DNA of 64,000 bases, from positions 62,001 to 126,000 of the forward strand of contig JAJIRX010000160.1 in NCBI GenBank assembly GCA_023853785.1, read 5' to 3'. Shown here in pieces: positions 13,907-24,348 of the stretch. The notes under the pieces were generated by a model that was given only the letters and a program-made list of their open reading frames with translations, searched no databases and had not been told where the DNA came from. Within the stretch, counting starts at the first letter, position 1. Every line of letters begins with the position of its first letter. This stretch comes from Psilocybe azurescens. Taxonomy: Eukaryota; Basidiomycota; Agaricomycetes; Agaricales; Agrocybaceae. Both the position numbers and the translations under genes were made by a program.

Positions 13907-14503
13907 GAGAGTAGCAGAGAAATGCCCACAAACAAGAAAAGGGATTAAAGGAGACGGCTGACAAGGATTATTCCGGACCAGGCGAACGCTGGACGTTGCA
14001 GGCCTGCTGACTTTCGCTGGTCGATATAAAGTCAGTGAGCAGGATATTTTCACTGGACAGAGCCACTAGAAAGTTTTGTTTGTTCATATCGAGGGAATAT
14101 AGAAGAACCAAGATCGACAGTGAAAAGGTCACATAACCGTACCAAGTTATTCCGAGCGCTTGTTTGTCGCACTGCCGCGCTTCGTTTTCAAACCCAGCAA
14201 CATGCTACCATATACGGAGACGACGGGGACGGGAAACGCAATTGGAACTTAAGGCGAACCAACCAAGAACCAGCGGGAAACTCAAGGGAACACTTCCAAT
14301 GCGCACGAGTCTCGCTTCTTTATATTCACAACAAATTGCCAACAATATTCAGTAATTTACAGATCTTACTATATCCATGCTAGCAATTAAAGATTCCCTA
14401 GTGCTCCGAATACTAGGTTCAATAGCCCTGACTAGAACTTTCTGTACAAATGCTCGGCAAAAGTTATAGTTCCGACTCCATGGGGTCGAAGCGAAATAAA
14501 CAT
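13907..14503. other. Intergenic region upstream of the Zn2Cys6 gene
   Basis: 597 bp holding the promoter of the Zn2Cys6 gene and the 3' UTR of the isovaleryl-CoA dehydrogenase gene (both minus strand). The open frames inside have no protein-like features. Confidence 0.5.
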
Positions 14504-16303
14504 TCAACTCGAGCGTTTGAACTGTTCGTTGAACTCTCGTCCAATGAGCATTCGTCTGATTTCCTGGGTTCCTGCCCCAACCGTATATAGTCGAGAGTCT
14601 CGGACGACACGACCTATCGAATAGTCTAATAACAGAAGCATCTCAAGTCAAAATAGGCCTGGTCATGGATCAATATAATCAAACACAAACCGTTGATGTA
14701 GCCATTGCCACCAAGACATTGCATCCCTTCCAAGGCAACCTCTACTGCCTTTTCCGTTGAATATAGAATGGCACCGGCACAGTCCTGCGGAAAGATTGAA
14801 GGTTAGATAGCACCACCTGAGAAGGGACCGTGGCATTCTCGGAGTGACACGACCGAAATCATAAAGTTAAAAGAGTACTGTAGTACTTGCCTTTCGACTG
14901 ATTTGACCCCGGTCACACGCTCTAGCCACTGCGTACACATAAGAACGACTGGCATTGAGTTTAGTGTACATGTCAGCTATCTTTGCTGTAGCGAATGGTT
15001 AGTCTACATACACAAAGCAATGATTTAACTTTCACCGACCTTGCATCAGCTGGAAAGTCCCGACTGGCTGTCCAAATTGCTTTCTCTGGTGAACATATTC
15101 AACAGCATAATCAAACGCTGCTTGCATTAACCTTCTTTAAGAATCAGAATCACTCTGGATATATCCGAAAAGCATAACAATACCCTAGAGGTCCACCACT
15201 CAGTACGATTCTTTCCAGATCCAAGCCAGACATCAGGACAGAAGCCCCTTTGTCTACAACTCCAAGGACATTCTCTGAAATACCAAGTAAGTAAAGTGAT
15301 AATAGTAAATAGTAGTCCACTTACCGTCGGGTACACGGCAGTTTTCGAAGACTAGCTCACACGTGTCACTCCCTCTCATGCCAAACTTATCAAGTTTAGG
15401 ACTTGAGGAAAATCCTTCAAAGTCTCGCTCGATAATAAAGGCTGTGATTCCTTTAGAGCCCTTCTCAGGACTAGTTTTAGCATACACAACAAGTGTTGAT
15501 GCAACAGGGCCATTAGTTATCCTAGTTTGCCCAAACTGATTAGATGTTCTCGCATTGCATCAGTTTTTAATTCTCACCAGAACTTTGTTCCATTGAGTTG
15601 CCATCCACCTTTCACCTTCTCGGCCTTCAATCGCATGCTAACGACGTCGCTGCCACTGCCAGGTTCGCTCATAGCCAAGCTTCCAACCTTCTTGCCTGAT
15701 ACCAGGTCGGGCAGATATTTTTGCTTCTGCTCTTCAGTACCATGTCGATGGATCTGATTTACGCATAAGTTGGAGTGAGCACCATAAGAAAGGGCTATCG
15801 AGCCTGATGCAGTCGAAAGTGCCTCCATGGCGAGGGTATGATGCAAATAACCCAACGCAAGTCCATTGTATTTGGGTGATACGGTGACTCCAAGCAGGCC
15901 CATAGACCCAAATTTCTCCCAAAGGTCCTGCATAGAGGGTTATATATATATAATTGATCTTGATATTATAGCATTATGATAATAACATACATCAGGGAAC
16001 TTGTTAGTCTTGTCGACTTCGTCAGCTCGAGGTGCAACCTCCTTGTCAGCGAATTCCGCTACAGCATTTCTGAACTGATGTGACTCATTGAGTTTCTGTC
16101 TTATGCATGATAACAGAAAAGCATAATACCTCGTTCTCCTCCTCTGTCAGTCCTGCGATGTCGGTGTTGTAGAAAGATGCATTCCGTCTCTGTTGGTTCA
16201 ACTTGAAGGGGCTCAGTGCGGGACACCCGACCAATTTCCCAAGATGTACCAGGCATCCGCGTCTTGACACGCGCATTAAATTAACAGCTCGAAAAGAGGT
16301 CAT
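14504..16303 (-). CDS. IVD: Isovaleryl-CoA dehydrogenase, mitochondrial
   Basis: FAD-dependent acyl-CoA dehydrogenase that converts isovaleryl-CoA to 3-methylcrotonyl-CoA in leucine breakdown. Nine exons: 16303-16130, 16074-15991, 15927-15578, 15521-15325, 15274-15184, 15131-15040, 14985-14891, 14784-14691 and 14625-14504; 432 residues, all joins in frame. A basic presequence is present. Motifs include [57 protein letters not shown] (the glutamate of LER is the IVD-type catalytic base) and QCLGGNGYI. The intron after exon 7 starts with GC rather than GT (AAAG/GCAAGT), a strong GC-AG intron. No frameshift is needed. Confidence 0.93.
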
Positions 16304-16610
16304 TGTTAAGCAATAAACAGAAATGTATGCTGGGGTAAAACGAGTTTAGATGCAAGCACCTCATCCATTAATAGCGCTGTAATTCGGACCTAATCCGACC
16401 TTGGTATCATGAGGTCATGGGCGGCATCCCGGAACTCATATCAAGGTTAGGACAACATGCATGGTGGTCGTATGTCGGTGAGGTCAGTACTGTAAGCAAC
16501 TTCCCGTAAATTTGCAGCTCATCATTTGAACGTAGATAAAAATGAAGTATAATATAGAATCAAGTTTAAAAGTAGTGAACTATAACAATTTCATTCGAAT
16601 GCAGTAATTG
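16304..16610. other. Intergenic region upstream of IVD
   Basis: 307 bp containing the IVD promoter and the 3' UTR of the kinase gene. Nothing further recognised. Confidence 0.5.
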
Positions 16611-18098
16611 CTACTTTGAATGTTGCCATTGGTCAATGCATATTTTCTTCTGCTGAGTAGAAGTGGCATAGGTAATCGCAATTTCCTGATCTAATTTCTC
16701 CCAGCTTTTCAATTTCTTCATACTTTTCGGATCCAAGTCAATGATGGTCACTGAATCTGATGTATCCTCTTCAGGAGGATTCAAAAGATCCAGGAAATCA
16801 AGTTTGATAATGATTGAGCAATCTTTGAAAGTGGCGGAGAGCAGATACGCCATGAGATACTCGCGCAGGTTTTCCGGAGAAGGATTCGAATGATCAAGTT
16901 TAGGTTTGTCTGGTGACAAGTAGTTGTCCAAGAAATTGATCCAGTCCGAGATATCGGGCTCTGGGGCTTGTAGAAACAGAGAACTCACGCCTATCGGAGT
17001 GGAAGGGGGTATGGACTGCGATGCAGGATCTTTTTGTTTAAAAATGGCGCAAATGTTGTCCTGTAGAGAGGAGCCGATGATTCAGTTTCTCGCCACAGTT
17101 TAGAAAGACCTTCAATGTCCAGGACATCAAGTGTTCGTTGCAATCGGGAAATGATATGTAGAATAGGTGTTTGAAACAATGGTCGTAGAAGGGTAATCGC
17201 GAATGCATCCCGAATTGCGTTCAATTCTACTCCAGCACAAGCATCGTTCTTTAACATCAATTTGGCCTATAAATGGGAAATTAGCTGAGGGATATCAGTG
17301 TATAAAAAGAAAAGCAACTAACTTCTGAAGGAGTTACAAACTTTCCTCGGGCGAATATCTTGAGATTATTAGCAGTTGCATCGCTCGCAACCCAACCATC
17401 CCACAAGCTGCAGATTGCCTTGATGATGCGACCTTCATCGCCCGAGAATAAATCAAGAGGACAGTAATTGGTAACAATCTGCTGCCCTTTGTGGGCTCTC
17501 AAATGAGTCTGCATGCAGAAGCGACAAGTCTGGGTCTTGACTGATTTAGTCTCTTCCGAAAGGTGCCTCGGCGATGGTAAGAAGGCCCATTTTGGCTTAA
17601 GTTGCACATTGAGTCCAGCGGGTTTCACTGTAAAAAAAAAAAGGATACACTGACCTTTATTTCGACGGCTAACCAATTACCGCCCACCAGATCGGTCGCT
17701 AATACACCTTTCTTCCTATCCAGATCCACCTCATCCTTTTCTCTCCGATCCTCCGGTCTACTAGAATCTTGCAGCTGAACCAGGCGTTCTAACCAGGATC
17801 TATCCAACATGACCGTCCGCAATCGCGGTAGATATTCCTGAGGTATCAGCCTTTCCATACACCTTACCTGATATTCGATGGTTGGATCATCTGGCTCGTC
17901 TCCATCTGCGAGGGCATCAAGGTCTTTCTGTGACTTTGTCTTCCCAGAGCTAACTGCAGTCACTATAGATTTCCTCAAACGGAGAACCGTACCGTCGAAG
18001 TCGGGGTGAGAGGGTCCGCAATAAGAGAATACGATCGTGGCGCCTCCTTCAGAGACGTACTTCCAGTGATTTGGTTCAGTCTGTAGAATGTTTGCCAT
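16611..18098 (-). CDS. IPK1: Inositol-pentakisphosphate 2-kinase (IPK1)
   Basis: Makes phytate (IP6) from IP5, feeding nuclear mRNA export and other IP6-dependent processes. Exons 18098-17655, 17595-17323 and 17266-16611, about 457 residues; an in-frame ATG at 18110 is an alternative start. Family blocks: WKYVSEGGATIVFSY, VLRLRKS, QVRCMERLIPQEYLP, EIKPKWAFLPSP (joined across intron 1), CRFCMQTHL and the late KDCSIIIKLDF. In the last exon the frame stops at 16991, while the homologous sequence (SSLFLQAPEPDISDWINF) is one frame away. One extra G in the G5 run at 17005-17009 joins them. No intron fits there. Confidence 0.85.
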
Positions 18099-18560
18099 AT
18101 TAAATGGCATCAAAGCCGTTACTTTAAGGTCTTGGGATTGACAGAGCGATGAATACGAAGGATGAACGTCTGAAATTGAACACACATGGTGGAAATTCAA
18201 AGAGTAGCAAGCATGGGTCACGAGTGCCGATCAGGGTATGAATTACTGATCTAGGGTTATTAATAGATTGTTATTAGAAAACATCGTATCTTGAGGGTTT
18301 CGTAGCGATACTTATAGTAAAAGGCTTATCGTTCAGGACTTTCTATGTTTGCGGACAAGCAAACACGTCCAATTTTTATCTCAGGAACGCATCTCTTTTA
18401 TAAAAATCTAATGACAGGTTTGAACTCGGACGATCAAATGGAGTTCAAAAACAGTGTTTTTATTAGATTTCCACGAGGATTTAGCAGCGCTTAATTTTTG
18501 AAACTTTGAGAGCAATAGAATTATCGTTGGATTGGGTTACAATTAAGCGTTGATATTCTC
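18099..18560. other. Intergenic region upstream of IPK1
   Basis: 462 bp with the IPK1 promoter and the 3' UTR of the glutamyl-tRNA synthetase gene, AT-rich. Nothing further recognised. Confidence 0.5.
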
Positions 18561-21257
18561 TTAGACCTTGTAAATACTGTCCATTTTATACATTTGCGAT
18601 GCCGAATCAGCACTGATGTCGTTTCCGTAGATTTTCTCCAGGCTGTACATAGACGACAGTGGCTGGGATATAGGCTCGGCCTTTTTCGACGAGGCGGCGG
18701 GAGCAGCAGCCGGTGGGCCTGCTTTACTAGCTATGCCTGCTGAGCGACCGTCAGGGATCTTGAAGAACGTGCGCTCGCCATTGACTTCGTGGTCGTAGAT
18801 GTAGTATCCCTTTCTCTCGAACTGGATAATATCCCCCTTCGTAAGTTCGAGGACGTTGGCATCTGCATACGCAAACTCCTTGAACTCAGAAACGGGTGTA
18901 ACGAAGTCAGCCACGTTGTCGTTTTCTTCCAATTTTTTTTTGGTGATAAGATAGTCGAAATCGACGAGCGCAACGGATGGAAGGGGGTGGTCAGCTGTAG
19001 GTTGGGCGAGCCATGTAATCTTTTTCTTGGTCTTGCGGAAGTCACCTTCGAGATTGAGGTCCATTGTGATGGATGTAATGACGCCAGAAGCGTCAGCCTC
19101 CTTTGACCTGACGATTGCATTTCCCCAATCCATGAGGGTGACCTCTTCGTTTGCCTCGTAGTCGAATGATTGAGCGTCTTCCTGCTCAATCAGAATAGAG
19201 GAAGAGTACACAGTCTTTTTCTCTCCGACATCAGAATTTTTCTTGTGTTTTGGGACCAATTTTACCTCAGAAGAGGAAGGGCCACCTTTGATAATAACGG
19301 GAACACTATAGTCTGCTGAGTCTCATTCTTTCAATATAAGATAAGATAAACTCACGCATTTTCTTTCGCAATTGCCCAGAATCGTGGAGCCACAGGATCT
19401 ATAATCTTTTGTTGGTTGTCCAGATAGAATCCCACTCCATAGACACGGCTGCCTGGGAAGGACCCTGCGCCAACATAAACTGAGTGAGAGCCTCGACAGT
19501 CATACCACGTCGTCGAATTCCTGTGATCCAGAATAAACAATGTGGATATTGAGTTCCTTGGAATGCCACATACCGCGGACTGTGGGGAATCTGGGATCGT
19601 CCCAGCCTCCGACAAGTTTTTGGTCGACAAACCAGTGTAACTTTCGCTTCGACAAGAGCGTGTATATGAAATTAAGTCGACTATCAATTATGGTATTAGC
19701 TCCGCGATGTTCCTAGTTAACCAGTTGATGTTTGACTTACCTGAAATCCCAGATGTTAACTTTTCGAACACCTGCGGCGTTGATCATCCAGAAATACTGA
19801 GGATTTCTGTCACGATATTCATTTGTTCTCAGAGCATGAGTTACTCCCTCTATTGAATCCACAATAGGGCAGGCAAAATCGTAGGTGGGATAGACCTTCC
19901 ATTTATCCCTGATTTACGCGTTCTGAGTTAGCGATTGCAAGTCATACATGCATACAAAACGAGGCAGCGTACCCTGTGCGATGATGAGGCAGAACATTGC
20001 ACCTGTAGATAACTGGGTCTCGCATGGCCTTATTGGGGTTGTCCACGCTGATTTTAGCCCGAATACACCATCGCTGACCTTCAGTGGTGCCAGCTTTCAT
20101 TTCTTCGAAACGTTTCAAGTTTTCCTCAACGCTATCTTCCCTATGCTTGGACGCAATTCCGTTGAACCGTTCTTCACGCATCTGGAATCCTTGGTCAGCA
20201 CAAAAGTGGGGAACTCAGAGAAGTGCTGATACCTGAAGTTGTTCGGTGTCGTCTGCATACGCGGTTCCATTCTTTATCAATTTGAGTGCAAAATTGTAGA
20301 GGGTTTCAAAATGGTCAGATGTGTGGGTAACCACGTCTCCGTGAATATCGAGAAGTTGTAAGTCCTCGAGAATTGTTTCCTCGAACTCAGACTGCAGCCA
20401 AGTGAGATACTGAGTAGTTGAACTTGGAAGACGAACTTACGCGTTCTTTGGAAGGATTGGTATCATCGAAGCGGATGATTAATTTGCCGTGGTACATCTT
20501 TGCAAAATACTGGTTTAACATAGCAGCCTTGGCGTGTCCAATGTGCAAATAACCAGAAGGTTCAGGAGGGAAACGTGTAACAACTTGTCCATCTATCGCA
20601 TCTTCGAGGCCGAGGGCAAAGCCCGCAGCAGTCTTGTTTGAACGAGCCTTGTTTGCCTTGGCGTCTGTCAAATTGGCAAGTAAAGTCTGTGTAGACTTTA
20701 AGGATTCCAAATATGAGAACCAACGCAGAAGGTGGACATGTTGGTTATTTTTGAGAAGTCCTAAGATCTTGATGTTTCCTGGAAAGGCGTCATGTTCAAC
20801 GTACGTCCAGAAGCATTCGATCTGTAGTTACCTTTGACAGAACCCCATACGATCCAGTCTGCTGCAGAAGGTTCGTGGCCAACGAGAAAAGTGCGGAAAG
20901 CGAGATGATCATCGAGAGAGTTCAATGCTGCAATTATCTCCGGGAAGACAGCAAGCGTTTGCAAGTTCTTTGCTAGGGCGAAAAAAGTTGGTGCCTAATG
21001 AGATTTCTATGAGATCATTATCAAATAAACGCGATGTTAATTGTCCACCTTTGCGCTATCGCCGGCCAGGCCTGCTTCTTTGCAATATACTGGACAATGG
21101 CATCTTCTTCATTGATGGTTGAATCGCCAACCACTAAAGACACAGCGGACGCAGAATCGTCAAAGTTGATTTCGGCTTTACCGGAGTATGCTGCGATGGC
21201 GGTCGCAGCGTACGGAAAGGGGGACTGCTTGGTAGGGACGGTCAAGATGAACGCCAT
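18561..21257 (-). CDS. GUS1: Glutamyl-tRNA synthetase, cytosolic
   Basis: Charges tRNA-Glu. Nine exons: 21257-21049, 20994-20832, 20778-20441, 20391-20233, 20181-19973, 19908-19741, 19680-19574, 19520-19356 and 19305-18561, about 754 residues. The N-terminal 130 residues are GST-like. The class I HIGH motif is in [18 protein letters not shown], and the KMSKS counterpart in [13 protein letters not shown]. The C-terminal half is the beta-barrel anticodon-binding domain of the GlnRS-like type. Two frame breaks: near 21074-21081 (QYIAK / AGLAGDSAK) and at the T4 run 19407-19410, where one more base gives [13 protein letters not shown]. The first intron has a weak donor (GTGGAC). Confidence 0.93.
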
Positions 21258-21449
21258 GGTAGGGGCAGGGGGTAGGAGAACAAACTAGAATTCTAGATCT
21301 ATGTAGAGTCAAAAACCGGCAACTGATAAGATCGAGTCATTTCATTGTCACATGCATCTAAGTATAAATTTAGCCATTATGCCATAGCAAAAAACGTTCC
21401 AGTACCCTTCGGACTTTCTCTTTTCTTCTTTCTTTTCTCATTCCCGACC
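21258..21449. promoter_or_regulatory. Divergent promoter, GUS1 / LEU4
   Basis: 192 bp between the two start codons. The part next to the LEU4 start (about 21408-21440) is a pyrimidine tract typical of strongly expressed fungal genes. No CCGGNNCCGG Leu3-type site was seen. Confidence 0.5.
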
Positions 21450-24036
21450 ATGCCTATGCTGTGAGTTCTCGTTTTTGCCCTCATATCCCATCTAATCTGG
21501 GATGCTTTTCAGCGCCGATCCTTCCCAAAAGTATAAGGGATACACTCCCTTGAACCTTAACGATCGTCAGTGGCCTTCCAAAACGTTGACCAAGGCCCCG
21601 ATCTGGCTGTCCACCGACTTGCGCGATGGGAACCAAGCCCTTGCCAACCCTATGACGATCGAACAGAAGACTATTTTCTTCAGACAGCTCGTCAAATGTG
21701 GTGTTAAACAGATCGAAGTCGCATATCCTGCTGCCAGTGATACCGATTTCTCGTTCGTTCGGGGTCTTGTGGAAAACAATGAAGTACCGGACGATGTCTG
21801 GATCCAGGTTCGTGTGCTCTCAATGAGAACAAGAGCACTTATTCCAATGAAAAAATTCAATTCAGGTCTTGACCCCGGCAAGAGAAGATTTGATCAAGCG
21901 GACTATCGACTCAGTCGCGGGAACCAAGAAAGCTATCCTGCACATGTATAATGCGACCTCACCCACATTCCGTAACGTTGTTTTCCGAAATTCCAAGGAG
22001 AAAACGATTGAATTGGCTGTTGAACATACCAAAATCGTGCGACGATTGACTGAAGAGTGCACAGCGAAGTATGGAACTGTGTTCAAGTATGAATACAGCC
22101 CTGAAACATTCACTCAAACTGAGCCGGAATTCGCCCTGGAAGTATGTGAAGCTGTCAAGGAAGCTTGGGGAAAGCAGGTACTGGAGATGATAGAATCATT
22201 TTCAACCTGCCAGCGACTGTTGAAATTGCGCCTCCAAATCATTATGCTGATCAGGTTCGTTGAATGTGTTGTGTACGCGTAACAAATCATTTACCCTGTT
22301 TCTAGATTGAAAATTTCTGCAACAGAATTTCGGAGCGAGAGAAGGTCATTGTTAGCTTGCACCCACATAACGATCGAGGTATTTATTTAGCCCTCCTGTA
22401 CATTTTACCCTTACTGACTTCAACCCAAGGTACCGGTATTGCAGCAGCAGAACTCGGACAACTCGCTGGAGGAGATCGTGTGGAAGGCTGCTTCTTCGGA
22501 AATGGCGAACGAACAGGAAATGTCGATCTCGTCAACCTGGCCCTCAACCTATACACACAAGGGATTAATCCTGGATTGGACTTCAGCGACATTCAGTCCG
22601 CAATTGATACAGTGACACAATGCAACGATCTTCCCATTCACCCGCGTCACCCATACGCCGGAGAACTCGTTTTCACTGCATTTTCTGGATCTCACCAGGA
22701 TGCCATCAAAAAAGGCTTTGAAGCTCAAAGAGTCAAACATACAGAGGCTGCAGCAAACGGTCAACCCCAATATTGGGACATTCCTTACCTTCCCATCGAT
22801 CCTGCTGATTTGGGACAGAATTATGAAGCTGTCATTAGAGTTAACTCACAATCCGGCAAAGGTGGAATTGCGTACCTCGTCAAACAACATCTACAATTGG
22901 ATCTTCCCCGAAAGATGCAGATCGCTTTCTACCAGGTTGTCCAGGCTGTTTCGGACAGAGAGGCTCGCGAGATGACAGTCGACGACATCACCACTGCATT
23001 CCGCACTACCTATCACTTTGGTGGACCCAAATACCAGGGTAGATTGGCCCTGCGCAATTTCAAGATTTCGACCGAACCATCAGAAGATCCTGTGGACGAA
23101 ACGGAAGAGACCCCTGATGAGCGTCGCAGGTTCGATGGAACGCTGGCTGTCGATGGTGTGTACCGCGTCATCAGAGGAGACGGAAATGGACCCCTCTCCG
23201 CTTTGTTAGACGCCCTTCGGGTGCATCTGGATATCGATTTGACAATTCGTGATTACACGGAGCATTCCGTTGGCGAGGGCAAAGATGCGAAAGCCGCTTC
23301 CTATGTTGAAGTCGTGCCTGCAGGTGATCGCAAATCTGCTCAATCATGGTGGGGTGTTGGTGTCGACTCTGACATCGCTGGCTCTGGTCTACGGGCTCTC
23401 CTTAGTGCCGTCAACCTTGCTATCGGTGATCGTGCTCTGCCTGAGCTCAAGCTGAGTGTCGGTTTCAATGCTCGTTCCGGACAAGCAGACATTTCCAGTG
23501 TTATTGTCAACTCCCTTGGCCTCGAACTTCCCAGACGTCTCCAAGCAGGGTTCTTCGAGGTTGCTCAGCGATCAGCTGGGGAAACCGGTGGCGAGATTTC
23601 TCTGGGTGCTTTGACCGAGCTTTTCCAGTCGACTTACGGCTTCTATCCATCGGGCAGCGGCAACAACAGGTTTTCTCTCGGAAACTTCAAGTTGGAGCAC
23701 GTCGGCGACGGCAGTCGACGGCATTTTGTAGGAGACGTCATAGTAGAAGGCATGAAACGTTTCGTCACTGGTGAAGGAAATGGTCCCCTATCTTCTGCTC
23801 TCTCGGCTCTCCACTCCTTTGTATCAGGAACTCTAACGATTCGCGAATATTCGGAGCACTCGATCGGAGAGGGCGCCGAAGTCGGTGCAGCGTCCTACGT
23901 GGAACTCACATACGAGATTTCTGAAGCTAAAAAGACTCGCGCATGGGGTGTTGCCGTCGATAACGACATTACCGCGTCTGGGATAAAGGCAGTCTTGACT
24001 GCAGCGAGCAAGTTGGATTTGGTATTGATGAACTGA
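21450..24036 (+). CDS. LEU4: 2-isopropylmalate synthase with tandem regulatory regions
   Basis: First committed enzyme of leucine synthesis (2-oxoisovalerate plus acetyl-CoA). Exons 21450-21460, 21513-21807, 21866-22254, 22306-22378 and 22430-24036, 791 residues. Catalytic barrel: [50 protein letters not shown] and [16 protein letters not shown]. Then a linker/subdomain plus LeuA regulatory region (about residues 389-590: [57 protein letters not shown]). The same series recurs at about 598-791 ([57 protein letters not shown]). Single-copy fungal enzymes are about 600-640 residues. The G4 run at 22167-22170 needs one more base ([10 protein letters not shown]). Confidence 0.92.
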
Positions 24037-24348
24037 AATGGACATGTAACGGATTTTTGTAAACAACACTCAAAAGTAACTCGACGCAATATACACATTG
24101 TAGGTATACAATTTGTCATCTACTAAATATCTAAAGCACAACAAATATACATCATTGATTTCGACTGCTAAATTATAAGAGGCCCCCGCGTCCGAGTCCG
24201 ACAAATGAGTGGAAATGAGTCACGTGTGGGAATTGGTACGCGAACTGACCTGCACTCTACTTGGTTAAGTCTCAGTCAGAGGCCGTCAGAGAGGAAGCGC
24301 AGACGCGCGACTCTGCAGCTCTAATACTCTTTGTTTACACTATCGACC
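24037..24348. promoter_or_regulatory. Intergenic region with CACGTG box, upstream of ATG9
   Basis: 312 bp with the LEU4 3' UTR and ATG9 promoter. A CACGTG E-box lies at 24221-24226, inside GTCACGTGTG, about 125 bp before the ATG9 start; bHLH factors such as Cbf1/Pho4/TFEB-like proteins bind such sites. Function here is inferred. Confidence 0.4.
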
